The position numbers were made by a program, and so were the translations under genes. From Oscillospiraceae bacterium (GTDB lineage: Bacteria > Bacillota > Clostridia > Oscillospirales > Oscillospiraceae), in NCBI GenBank assembly GCA_017535865.1, contig JAFXTM010000001.1:62001-126000 (forward strand): a DNA stretch of 64,000 nucleotides, read 5' to 3'. The notes below the pieces were generated by a model. The model saw only the letters and a list, made by a program, of their open reading frames with translations, was not told the origin of the DNA and did not search any database. Each line of letters starts with the position of its first letter. Position 1 is the stretch's first letter. Shown here in pieces: positions 24,981-33,036 of the stretch.

Positions 24981-25946
24981 ATGAAAAAAGTCCTTGCCAT
25001 CGTTCTGGCGCTCACCCTCGTCCTTGCGCTTGGCGCTTCTGCTTTCGCGGCGGATTATCCCTCGAAGCAGATCACCGTTATCTGCCCCTATGCCGCGGGC
25101 GGCGCCTCCGACACCATCTGCCGCATCTTCGCGGCCGGCCTGGAGACCGAGCTCGGCGTTCCCGTCGTCGTTCAGGACGTGACCGGCGCGGCCGGCTCCA
25201 TCGGCTTTGAGACCGGCGCCAACGCGGCTCCCGACGGCTACACCGTCACCTACCTCTCCGCGGAGATCACCATCAACAAGCTCATGGGCTACACCGACAT
25301 GACCCCGGAGAACTATGAGTTCCTCGGCCGCAACATGGTCCTTCCCCCGGTGATCGCGGTCTCTGCCGACAGCGAGTTTGAGACCCTGCAGGATCTGCTG
25401 GACGCCGCTGCCGCGACCCCGAACGCCATCACCATGGGTCTGTCCAGCCTGGGCTCCTTCTACCACATCGGCGCTCTGAAGCTCCAGACCGCCGCGGGCG
25501 TCTCCTACACCTACGTGCCCTTCTCTGACGGCACCGCCACCGCTGTCGCGGCCGTCATGGGCGGCAGCGTGAAGTCCGTCGTCGCCGGCACCTCCGAGAT
25601 CAAGAGCTATGCCGACTCCGGCGACGTCCGCGTCCTCGCCGTTCTGGCCGACGAGCGCAGCGCTTCCTTCCCCGACGTCCCGACCGCCAAGGAGCTCGGC
25701 TATGACGCCGTCTCCGCCACCTGGGGCGTGTTCGCCGTTCCTCTGGGCACTCCCGACGACGTCCTTGAGGTCCTGAGAGACGCTGCGAAGAAGGTCATCG
25801 AAGGCGACGACATGGTGGAAGTCCTCAACTCCCGCGGCTTTGAGAACGCCTACCTGCCCGGCCCCGAGATGAAGGAGCTGGCCATCCAGATCCTGGCCGA
25901 CAACGAGGAAGTCCTCACCACCTTCGGCCTGATCGACGCCGACTGA
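24981..25946 (+). CDS. tctC: Tripartite tricarboxylate transporter (TTT) solute-binding protein, TctC family
   Basis: A 321-residue exported binding protein. Residues 1-23 are a signal peptide ending 'ASAFAA' with no lipobox Cys, followed by 'YPSKQITVICPYAAGGASDTICR', the TctC N-terminal signature. It shows 'PFSDGTATAVAAVMGGSVKSVVAG' and 'WGVFAVPLGTP' further on. Codon choice is noticeably biased to common GCC/ACC codons, which fits high expression. The ligand is inferred to be a sugar acid from the upstream kinase and lyase and the downstream aldolase, not citrate. The TctB and TctA genes follow. Confidence 0.92.
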   Translation: MKKVLAIVLALTLVLALGASAFAADYPSKQITVICPYAAGGASDTICRIFAAGLETELGVPVVVQDVTGAAGSIGFETGANAAPDGYTVTYLSAEITINKLMGYTDMTPENYEFLGRNMVLPPVIAVSADSEFETLQDLLDAAAATPNAITMGLSSLGSFYHIGALKLQTAAGVSYTYVPFSDGTATAVAAVMGGSVKSVVAGTSEIKSYADSGDVRVLAVLADERSASFPDVPTAKELGYDAVSATWGVFAVPLGTPDDVLEVLRDAAKKVIEGDDMVEVLNSRGFENAYLPGPEMKELAIQILADNEEVLTTFGLIDAD

Positions 25947-25983
25947 TCCATATCCGTCTCACTCTGCTTTAGCATGAATCGGA

Positions 25984-26017
25984 GGGGGGAGAACGAAAAC
26001 AATATCGTTCTCCCCCC
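25984..26017 (+). promoter_or_regulatory. Intercistronic hairpin after tctC
   Basis: A 13-bp perfect stem (GGGGGGAGAACGA / TCGTTCTCCCCCC) with an 8-nt loop lies between tctC and tctB. It is probably an mRNA stabiliser or partial terminator that raises binding protein relative to permease. Confidence 0.65.
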
Positions 26018-26044
26018 GTTTGGATTTTTCCGAAGGAGCGAAAC

Positions 26045-26518
26045 ATGAACAACTCAAAGAAAACGAGCGGCGACATCATACCGGCGATCATCACCATCGC
26101 TGTCGGCATCTTCGCGGTGGCCTATATCCACTCGCAGAAGAAGCTCACCCTGCTTGACGCCTCGTCGGCCGGCGTGCTCGGCGCCGGTTTCTACCCCTTC
26201 GCATGCGGGGTCCTTCTCATAATCCTCGGCGTCCTTCTGCTGATCCGGGGCATCCGGCAGCACGGCACGAAGGACTATTTCCAGATGACGCCCGAGAAAA
26301 AGCAGAATCTGAAGACCATGCTTCTGCTCGCGCTCAGTGTGGCGCTCTTCCTGGCGGCCTGGCGGATCACGCATCAGTTCTTCATCTGCCTGTTCATCTA
26401 CGCCTTAATCGTGAATCTTCTGCTCAAGCGCGGCTGGCTGTTTACAATCCTGTTTGCCGTCATCATCACGGCGTTTGTATACTTCCTGTTCAGCAAGGGC
26501 TTTTCCGTTATATTCTAA
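26045..26518 (+). CDS. tctB: TTT transporter small membrane subunit, TctB family
   Basis: A 157-residue membrane protein with four hydrophobic helices and the TctB feature 'GAGFYPFACGVLLIILG' in the second. It is placed between tctC and tctA, 15 bp before the latter, the conserved gene order. AAGGAGCGAAAC precedes the ATG. Confidence 0.88.
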   Translation: MNNSKKTSGDIIPAIITIAVGIFAVAYIHSQKKLTLLDASSAGVLGAGFYPFACGVLLIILGVLLLIRGIRQHGTKDYFQMTPEKKQNLKTMLLLALSVALFLAAWRITHQFFICLFIYALIVNLLLKRGWLFTILFAVIITAFVYFLFSKGFSVIF

Positions 26519-26533
26519 AGGGGGTGCCGGTAT

Positions 26534-28087
26534 ATGACAAGTGAAGTCTGGATGGCCGCTTTTTCGGCCCTGCTCAAGCCCTCTGTGTTTCTCTATCTGT
26601 TTGCCGGCGTCCTGCTGGGGACGATCATCGGCGCGCTCCCCGGCCTCTCGGCGACCATGGGCATCGCCCTGATCACGCCGATCACCTTCTGGCTGGATAA
26701 AGTTGACGGCTTTGCCATGATGATGGGTCTGTGGAACGCGGCGATCTTTGCCGGCGGCATCACCGCCATTCTGATCAACACGCCCGGCACGCCGGCCTCT
26801 CTGACGCAGTCCTGGGACGGGTATCCGCTCTACCGGGAGGGAAAGGGCGGTCTCGCCCTGGGCATCAACGTCATCTTCTCCTTCTTTGGCGGCATGATCA
26901 GTATCCTCCTGCTCATCCTGCTCGCCGAGCCGATCGCCCGCTTCACCATCAAGTTCGGCTCCGCGGAGTACTTCATGGTGGCGCTCTTCGGCATGAGCAT
27001 GATGATTGCCGTCTCCGGCGGCGACGTGCTCAAGGGCCTGATCCTCGGCGTCTTCGGCATCCTCCTCTCTACCGTCGGCATCGACCCGGTCCTCGGGCGC
27101 AAGCGCTTTACCTTCAACGTCACGGCGCTCGGCGCCGGGATCGACTTCATCCCGGTCATGATCGGCCTCTTCGGCCTTGCCGAGGTCTTCTATCAGATCT
27201 ATCAGTTCAACCGGGTGCAGCACGACCAGGAGCGCGAGGCCCGTAAGGTCAATCTGGAGCTCGGCCGCGTCCTGCCGTCCGCCAAAGAGTTCTTCAAATG
27301 GTCTCCGCTCTGCGTCGTGGCCGCGCTGGTCTCCACGATCGTCGGCGCGATCCCCGCGGCCGGCGGCGATATCGCCTCGGTCATCTGCTGGGGCAACGCC
27401 AAGCGCTTCACCAAGGAGGGCAAGAACTACGGGCACGGCTCCATGGAGGGCCTCGCAGTCTCGTCCACGGCGAACAACGGCGTGCTCGGCGGCGCGATGA
27501 CGACCATGCTGACGCTCGGCATCCCCGGCGACTCCGTCACGGCCGTGCTGCTCGGCTCGCTCATGATGTACGGCTTGACGCCCGGCTACAGCATGTTCAC
27601 GGAAAACGCGCAGTTCACCGCCCAGATCATGATCCTGATGGTGCTCGCGAACATCGCCTTCCTCATCATCGGTCTGGCCACGGCCAAGGCCTCCGCCAAG
27701 GTGCTCAACATGAGCCAGCCCACTGTGTGGGCTGCGGTCAGCGTGCTGTGCATCATCGGCACCTACTGCATCAACAACCGCTTCCTCGACGTCATCATCA
27801 TGTTCGCGATGGCGCTCATCGGCTTCTGCCTCAAGGTCTATAAATTTCCCGACGGTCCGCTGGTGCTCGGCCTGCTGCTCGGCGGCACCATGGAAAAGAA
27901 CATGCGCCGCGCGCTGCTCATCGGCGCCGGCAAATGGTCCTACTTCTTCACCGAGCGCATCTCCTGCGTGCTCTTCATCCTGGTCGTCGTGACCTTCTGC
28001 ATCCCGCTCGTCAAGGCCGTCTTCGCGAAGAAAAAGGGCGCCGCCAAAGCCGGGGAGGCCGTCGAGCCGCCCGCGGAGGCTGAATAA
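26534..28087 (+). CDS. tctA: TTT transporter large membrane subunit, TctA family
   Basis: A 517-residue permease with about twelve membrane spans. The TctA motifs 'LPGLSATMGIALITPITF' and 'GILTPGDSV'-like 'TLGIPGDSVTAVLLGSLMMYGLTPG' are present, as is 'GGITAILINTPGTPASLTQSWDGYP'-type loop 1. It moves the TctC-bound acid with an ion gradient. A short charged tail rich in Lys and Glu ends the protein. The HpcH aldolase gene follows 40 bp later, linking import to cleavage. Confidence 0.93.
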   Translation: MTSEVWMAAFSALLKPSVFLYLFAGVLLGTIIGALPGLSATMGIALITPITFWLDKVDGFAMMMGLWNAAIFAGGITAILINTPGTPASLTQSWDGYPLYREGKGGLALGINVIFSFFGGMISILLLILLAEPIARFTIKFGSAEYFMVALFGMSMMIAVSGGDVLKGLILGVFGILLSTVGIDPVLGRKRFTFNVTALGAGIDFIPVMIGLFGLAEVFYQIYQFNRVQHDQEREARKVNLELGRVLPSAKEFFKWSPLCVVAALVSTIVGAIPAAGGDIASVICWGNAKRFTKEGKNYGHGSMEGLAVSSTANNGVLGGAMTTMLTLGIPGDSVTAVLLGSLMMYGLTPGYSMFTENAQFTAQIMILMVLANIAFLIIGLATAKASAKVLNMSQPTVWAAVSVLCIIGTYCINNRFLDVIIMFAMALIGFCLKVYKFPDGPLVLGLLLGGTMEKNMRRALLIGAGKWSYFFTERISCVLFILVVVTFCIPLVKAVFAKKKGAAKAGEAVEPPAEAE

Positions 28088-28127
28088 AACCTTTATCTCA
28101 AAAACAAAAAAAAGAGGTCAGGCTGGC

Positions 28128-28913
28128 ATGAAACAAGTAGAAAACATCAAAAAAAAGCTCCGTAACGGCGAGCTCTGCTTCGGCACCCACTGCTCTACGA
28201 CCGAGCCCTGGTATTACGAGATGTGCGGGAAGCTCGGCTACGACTTCATCTGGGTCGACAACGAGCACGCAGGTATGACCCTGCCGATGATCCAGAACGG
28301 CATCATCGCCACGAACGCCGGCGGCTGCGCGGCCTTCGTGCGGGTCCCCGGCCACTGCATGGAGGATGTGAAGCCCGTCCTCGAGGTTGGACCCGACGGG
28401 ATCGTGTTCCCGATGGTCAACTCTGCCGAGGAGGCACGCGCGTGCGTCGCCAACTGCAAGTATCCCCCCCGGGGCACGCGCGGCTTCGGTCCGCTGCGCG
28501 CCATCGACTACAGCGGCATGCCGCTGGACGAGTATCTGGCGCAGGCGGACGACAGCATCCTGCTGCTCATGCAGTGCGAGCATGTCCGGGCCGTCGAGCA
28601 CCTGGAGGAGATCCTCGCGGTCGACGGCGTGGACGCCATCATCTGCGGGCCGATGGACCTCTCCGCGTCGATCGGCAAGATGGGCCGCTTCGACGACCCC
28701 GAGGTCATGGACCTGTTCCAGCAGATCATCGACAAGTGCAAGAAAGCGGGCAAGCCCTTCGGCATCTCGATCGGCGTGAACTACGACCTGGTGAAGTTCT
28801 GGGTCGATCAGGGCGCCTCCTTCGCCTCTATGGGCACGCCTGCGGACTACTTCTACTGCATGAGCAAGGACGTTATCAAAACGGTCCGGGGGTTTGAGGC
28901 GGAGAGGACATGA
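28128..28913 (+). CDS. HpcH/HpaI-family aldolase (copy 2)
   Basis: A 261-residue class II aldolase, paralogous to the gene at 2370-3164. His in 'IWVDNEHAGMT', Glu in 'LLMQCEHVRA', Asp in 'ICGPMDLSAS' and the block 'RGTRGFGPLRAIDY' are retained. It probably splits a 2-keto-3-deoxy acid to pyruvate plus an aldehyde. It is translationally coupled to the next gene by a 4-bp stop/start overlap, which suggests that the exporter-type protein handles a substrate or product of this aldolase. Confidence 0.85.
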   Translation: MKQVENIKKKLRNGELCFGTHCSTTEPWYYEMCGKLGYDFIWVDNEHAGMTLPMIQNGIIATNAGGCAAFVRVPGHCMEDVKPVLEVGPDGIVFPMVNSAEEARACVANCKYPPRGTRGFGPLRAIDYSGMPLDEYLAQADDSILLLMQCEHVRAVEHLEEILAVDGVDAIICGPMDLSASIGKMGRFDDPEVMDLFQQIIDKCKKAGKPFGISIGVNYDLVKFWVDQGASFASMGTPADYFYCMSKDVIKTVRGFEAERT

Positions 28914-29839
28914 TCGCGAGCTTCCTGATCATCCTCAGGGAACTGTCAACCGTCTTTTTTCTGATCCTGCTGGGCTTTCTCGGCGGGAAGACCGGGCTGA
29001 TCAGCCGGGACGCCTCGGACAGCATGGCGGGCATCCTCTTCTGGTACGTCACCCCGGCGACCGCCGTCGTCTCCCTCCAGCGCTCATTCAATCCCGAGAT
29101 GCTCAAGGGTTTTCTTTCCTGCTGTCTGATCGCGGTCGTCTATTACACGACCGCGATCCTTGTCGTCCGCTTCACCGTCCGGGAGAAGGCGGCCGAGCGC
29201 CGCTCGGTCCTCCGCATCTGTTCCGTGTTCTCCAATCTCGGCATGCTCGCCCTGCCGCTCCAGATGCAGCTCTTCGGCTCGGACGGCGCCTTTTACGGGA
29301 TGGCGTTCATCACGGTCTCCAACCTGATCTTCTGGAGCTACGGCGCGCTGGTCATGAACGGCGGGAAGGGCGGCCTGCCCTGGCGGAGGATGTTCCTCAA
29401 CCCCGGGCTGCTCGGCTCGCTGACCGGCTTTCTGCTGTTCATCCGCTCCGTCGAGCTTCCTGCTCTGCTCAACCGCTCCCTCAGCAGCGTCTCCCAGCTG
29501 ATGCTCCCCCTGGGCATGCTGGTCATCGGCCAGCGCCTCGCGGAGATTTCCTTCCGCAGTCTGCTGGAAGACCGGGCGGCGTGGCTGGCCGCGTTCCGGC
29601 GGCTCCTTCTCTTTCCCGCGCTGGTGCTTCTCGCCCTGTCTCTGACGAAGCTGCGCGGGACCGCGCCGATCTGCGCCGCGATCGGCTACTGCGCGCCTGC
29701 GGCGTCCAGCGTCAGCATCCTGGCCATCCAGTATCGGCAGGACGTCGATCTGGCGGTCAAGTCCGTCTCTCTGCAGATGGTCCTGTCCCTGGTCACCATG
29801 CCGATCCTGATCGCCCTCGCCTATACGCTTCTGGCCTGA
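28910..29839 (+). CDS. AEC-family (auxin efflux carrier-type) transporter
   Basis: A 309-residue membrane protein with about ten helices in two inverted repeats. 'FLGGKTGLIS' after the first helix and 'PLGMLVIGQRLAE' in the centre are typical of AEC carriers, which move malate, malonate and other organic acids. It overlaps the HpcH gene by 4 bp. It may export an organic-acid end product, or be a second importer. The substrate cannot be read from the sequence. Confidence 0.85.
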   Translation: MIASFLIILRELSTVFFLILLGFLGGKTGLISRDASDSMAGILFWYVTPATAVVSLQRSFNPEMLKGFLSCCLIAVVYYTTAILVVRFTVREKAAERRSVLRICSVFSNLGMLALPLQMQLFGSDGAFYGMAFITVSNLIFWSYGALVMNGGKGGLPWRRMFLNPGLLGSLTGFLLFIRSVELPALLNRSLSSVSQLMLPLGMLVIGQRLAEISFRSLLEDRAAWLAAFRRLLLFPALVLLALSLTKLRGTAPICAAIGYCAPAASSVSILAIQYRQDVDLAVKSVSLQMVLSLVTMPILIALAYTLLA

Positions 29840-29890
29840 GGGCCGCGCCCCTTCCCTTTGCGAAACATACGCGACAAGGAGGACAAGTCC

Positions 29891-30475
29891 ATGCCCGATA
29901 TGGCTCTGCTGGTGATCGACATGCAAAACGGCTTTCTCTGCGAGCGCTCCCCGCTCTTCATCGACGGCGCGCCCGCCACTGTACCGGCCTGCGCCGCGGT
30001 GATCCGCGCCTGCCGGGAGCGGGAGATCCCCGTGTTCTTCGTCACGCGCGCCTACGCCGCCGACGGGAGCGACGTGGAGCTCACGCGCCGTGCCGTCTGG
30101 GAGGCGGGCGGAAAACCGCTGTCGCCGGGATGCGCGGCGGAGCTCTCCGCCGACATGCCGGAGGCCTTTGGGCGGGACGCGCGCGACTTCCGCATCGTCA
30201 AGCCCCGCTATTCGGCCTTTTTTGCCACGGGGCTGGATCTGATCCTGCGTCGGCTGGGCGTCCGGCGGCTGGTCCTCGCCGGGACAACCACGCCCAACTG
30301 CATCCGCACGACCTGTTACGACGCGATCTCGCTGGATTACACCGTCACCGTGCTGAGCGACTGCACCTCCTCCAAAACACAGGAGATCCAGGCGGCCAAT
30401 CTGCGCGACATGGCCAATGTCGGGGCGGAGATCCTGGACGCCGCCGCCTTCCTGCGCCGCCTCGCCGCCGGCTAG
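29891..30475 (+). CDS. Isochorismatase-like cysteine hydrolase
   Basis: A 194-residue alpha/beta hydrolase of the isochorismatase family. The Asp-Lys-Cys triad is Asp10 in 'LLVIDMQNGF', Lys in 'RIVKPRYSAFF' and Cys in 'AGTTTPNCIRTT', followed by the family block 'CYDAISLDYTV'. These enzymes cleave amides, ureas or enol ethers; a sugar-acid amide or N-carbamoyl compound is conceivable but not shown. The start at 29891 has AAGGAGG 8 nt upstream. It is the last gene of the plus-strand operon, ending at a terminator. Confidence 0.85.
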   Translation: MPDMALLVIDMQNGFLCERSPLFIDGAPATVPACAAVIRACREREIPVFFVTRAYAADGSDVELTRRAVWEAGGKPLSPGCAAELSADMPEAFGRDARDFRIVKPRYSAFFATGLDLILRRLGVRRLVLAGTTTPNCIRTTCYDAISLDYTVTVLSDCTSSKTQEIQAANLRDMANVGAEILDAAAFLRRLAAG

Positions 30476-30515
30476 CGGAAAAGCGCGCCCGCTCGGCCTC
30501 TTCCCCAGCACAGGC

Positions 30516-30554
30516 AAAACCCGGGACCAAGACAGTTCTTGGTCCCGGGTTTTT
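30516..30554. terminator. Bidirectional intrinsic terminator
   Basis: A 17-bp perfect stem (AAAACCCGGGACCAAGA and its complement) with a short loop and T-run lies between the convergent isochorismatase-like and RpiB-like genes. Confidence 0.88.
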
Positions 30555-30579
30555 CAAATCCGATACGGCCCGGAGAGAT

Positions 30580-31059
30580 TCATTCTCCGGAATAGACGCT
30601 CTCCTCGAGGGCGGCCACCTGCGCGGCAAACTTGTGCATGTTGGCTGCGCGCCAGTCCTCCAGGTCCTGACACCAGTCGGTGTTGAGGAAGGTCCTGACC
30701 ATCTCAACGGCCATCTCCGGACCGACGATCCAGCCGCCCATGCAGAGGATGGCGGCGTTGTTGATGGCGCGGGCCATTTTGGCGGTGTACACGCTCTCGC
30801 AGGCCACCGCGTAGACGCCCTTGAACTTGTTGGCCACGACGCACATGCCCGCGCCCGTGCCGCAGATCAGTACCGCGCGGTCGTACACGCCCTGCTGCAC
30901 CAGCGGGGCGACGGCGCCCGCCACCTCATAGTAGGGGCGCACCCGGTCCGGGTCGACCGTGCCGAGATCGTCAAAGTCGAAGCCGGCCCCGCGGAGCCAG
31001 GCCTTGACGGCTTCCTTGACGGCAAAGCCGGATTTGTCGCTTCCGATCGCGATTTTCAT
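30580..31059 (-). CDS. RpiB/LacA/LacB-family sugar-phosphate isomerase, atypical
   Basis: A 159-residue protein of the RpiB/LacAB family. The active-site Cys loop 'ICGTGAGMCVVANKF' is intact. Two other usual residues differ: the N-terminal 'SDHAG' reads 'SDKSG', and the 'RRHN' block reads 'RAINN', so a ring-opening His is missing. This suggests a substrate other than ribose 5-phosphate. It is the third gene of an operon with a split transketolase, so it probably supplies an isomerised sugar phosphate for two-carbon transfer. Confidence 0.8.
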   Translation of the reverse strand: MKIAIGSDKSGFAVKEAVKAWLRGAGFDFDDLGTVDPDRVRPYYEVAGAVAPLVQQGVYDRAVLICGTGAGMCVVANKFKGVYAVACESVYTAKMARAINNAAILCMGGWIVGPEMAVEMVRTFLNTDWCQDLEDWRAANMHKFAAQVAALEESVYSGE

Positions 31060-31074
31060 AATAGCTTCCTCCGT

Positions 31075-32001
31075 TCAATCTTTCAGGCCGACGGCCTTTC
31101 TGGCGGTTTGGACGATGTTCTCCACGGTCAGGCCAAGCGCCTCGCGCAGATAGGGCAGTGTACCCACCTCGCCGAAGCGGTCCCGCACGCCCACGGCGCA
31201 GACGGGGATCTTCTCCTCGGCCAGCGCCTCGAGCACGGCGGAGCGGAGCCCGCCGATCACGCTGTGATTCTCCACGGTCAGCACCGCGCCGGTCCTGCGG
31301 GCCGAGGCGATCACGCTCTCCCGGTCGATGGGCTTGATCGTGTGAATGTTGACGACCTCGGCGTCGACGCCTTCGGCCTCCAGCCGCACGGCGGCGTCCA
31401 GCGCGTCCTTCGTCAGAAAACCGGACACGAAGATCGTGAGGTCGCGGCCCTCCCGGAGCGTGTCGGCCCGGAAGAGCTCGAAGCGGTAGTCCGCCCCGAA
31501 GACGTCCGGCAGCTCCTTGCGGAACAGCCGCATATACACGGGGCCATCGTAAGCGTTGAGCACCGGCATCGCGGCGCGCAGCTGCACCGCGTCCGCGGGC
31601 TCGAAGATCACCAGGCCTGGGATCGAGCGCAGCACGCCGATGTCCTCCATGCTCATGTGGGTGCCGCCGTTGAGCTCGGCGGCGATGCCGGGGTCGGTAC
31701 CGACGATCTTCACGTTCCGGCGCGCGTAGGCGATCGAGATGGCGATCTGGTCGCAGATGCGCCGGGTGGCAAAGGGCGTGAAGCTCTCGATCCAGGGCCG
31801 GAAGCCGTAACTCGAAAGGCCCGCCGCGATGGAAGCCATGTTCTGCTCGGCCACGCCGCAGTCGAACATCTGATCCGGGAAGCGCTCATACAGCCCGCGC
31901 GTGCCGCTGGCTTTGGCCAGATCCGCGTCCAGTACGCAGACGTGCCGGTCCCGTTCCATCAGTTCCGCGAGGCAGTTCGCGTAAACCGCTCTCATTTCCA
32001 T
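31075..32001 (-). CDS. Transketolase, C-terminal subunit
   Basis: A 308-residue protein that matches the pyrimidine-binding and C-terminal domains of transketolase. 'GLYERFPDQMFDCGVAEQNMASIAAGLSSYGFRPWIESF' contains the conserved Glu of the ThDP site, and 'TGAVLTVENHSVIGGLRSAV' lies in the last domain. It must pair with the N-terminal subunit encoded 3 bp upstream. Split transketolases are common in anaerobes and are often specialised to one sugar pathway. Its ATG follows GGGGGGAGGG. Confidence 0.92.
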   Translation of the reverse strand: MEMRAVYANCLAELMERDRHVCVLDADLAKASGTRGLYERFPDQMFDCGVAEQNMASIAAGLSSYGFRPWIESFTPFATRRICDQIAISIAYARRNVKIVGTDPGIAAELNGGTHMSMEDIGVLRSIPGLVIFEPADAVQLRAAMPVLNAYDGPVYMRLFRKELPDVFGADYRFELFRADTLREGRDLTIFVSGFLTKDALDAAVRLEAEGVDAEVVNIHTIKPIDRESVIASARRTGAVLTVENHSVIGGLRSAVLEALAEEKIPVCAVGVRDRFGEVGTLPYLREALGLTVENIVQTARKAVGLKD

Positions 32002-32004
32002 GCT

Positions 32005-32829
32005 TCAGCCCTCCCCCCGGATCGCGCGGATCGCGGCCTCGGCCTGCTCCTCGCTGAGCTTGCAGTTGTGGTTGCCCGCGCCGAGCTCCTCGATCCACCG
32101 GACGCCGCAGCCCTTCCGGGTGTTCAGGATCACCATCGTGGGCTTCCCGCCGCCGCGGGCGCGTTTGGCGAGCTTCACGGCCGCCGAGACCTGCTCCGCG
32201 TCGTTGCCGTCCTCCACGTCGATCACGTTCCAGCCGAAGGCGGCCCACTTCTTCTCAAGCGGCGCGATGTCGTTGACCTTCGCCACCGTATCGTCGATCT
32301 GCAGCTTGTTGTAGTCGGTAAAGGCGATCAGATTGTCCAGCTTCTTGGCCGCGGCGAACATGGCCGCCTCCCAGATCTGGCCCTCCTGGCTCTCCCCGTC
32401 GCCGATCAGCGTGTAGATCGTCGCCCCGTCCCTCTCCAGCTTGCTGCCGAGGGCGACGCCCACGGCGCAGGAGAAGCCCTGACCCAACGAGCCGGTGGTC
32501 ATATCGACGCCCGGGGTCCGGTTCATGTCGCAATGGCTGGGCAGCTGGGTGCCGCCCCGGTTCAGGGTCAGCAGCTCCGTCCGGTCGAAGTAGCCCCGGT
32601 TGGCGAGCGCCGCGTACACGGCCGGGCCCGCGTGGCCCTTGGAGCAGATGAAGCGGTCGCGCCCGGCCATTTTCGGCTGTGCGGGGTCGATGTTCATCGC
32701 CTCGAAGTACAGCACGGCCAGCAGCTCCACCACCGACAAGCAGCCGCCGATGTGGCCGACGCCCAGATGCCCGATGCAGCGCAGGGTATCGCAGCGGATA
32801 TCCCGGCAGACCTCCTTCAGATCGTACAA
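32005..32829 (-). CDS. Transketolase, N-terminal subunit
   Basis: A 274-residue ThDP-binding half of transketolase: 'HLGVGHIGGCLSVVELLAVLYF', 'DRFICSKGHAGPAVYAAL', and the ThDP motif 'GDGESQEGQIWEA...AFTDYNKLQ'. The start chosen is the TTG at 32829, 8 nt after GGGAGG. An in-frame TTG at 32871 is less likely because it coincides with the predicted transcription start. The operon (tktN, tktC, rpiB-like) is divergent from the fucose-isomerase-like gene at 33037. Confidence 0.88.
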   Translation of the reverse strand: MYDLKEVCRDIRCDTLRCIGHLGVGHIGGCLSVVELLAVLYFEAMNIDPAQPKMAGRDRFICSKGHAGPAVYAALANRGYFDRTELLTLNRGGTQLPSHCDMNRTPGVDMTTGSLGQGFSCAVGVALGSKLERDGATIYTLIGDGESQEGQIWEAAMFAAAKKLDNLIAFTDYNKLQIDDTVAKVNDIAPLEKKWAAFGWNVIDVEDGNDAEQVSAAVKLAKRARGGGKPTMVILNTRKGCGVRWIEELGAGNHNCKLSEEQAEAAIRAIRGEG

Positions 32830-32876
32830 ACGGCAGCCCTCCCGCTCACTTTGATTAAATGTTCTAAACAATCTGG

Positions 32877-32905
32877 AGTTTACTTCTCCGCTCTCCGTTT
32901 GTCAA
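32877..32905 (-). promoter_or_regulatory. Predicted promoter of the transketolase operon
   Basis: On the minus strand consensus TTGACA (32905-32900) and TAAACT (32882-32877) are 17 bp apart. It starts transcription near 32870, which argues for the downstream TTG as the true start of the first gene. Confidence 0.65.
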
Positions 32906-32956
32906 GAGCCGGCGGGAGAGGCGGCCGTCCGGCGCGCCTTCTTTCGTTCAGCCCGG

Positions 32957-32985
32957 TTGACAGGCGGGCGGCGGCAGGGTATTAT
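32957..32985 (+). promoter_or_regulatory. Predicted promoter of the fucose-isomerase-like gene
   Basis: Consensus TTGACA (32957-32962) and TATTAT (32980-32985) are 17 bp apart, 52 bp before the ATG at 33037. Confidence 0.7.
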
Positions 32986-33036
32986 GATTTACACGTTTAC
33001 CGATCTGCTTCCAAACCAGTTTTTTCGGAGGAGAGT

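Noticed and set aside
32830..32871. Upstream TTG at 32871 as the start of the transketolase N-terminal subunit
   Set aside because: It coincides with the predicted transcription start and has no ribosome site, whereas the TTG at 32829 has GGGAGG at a proper distance.
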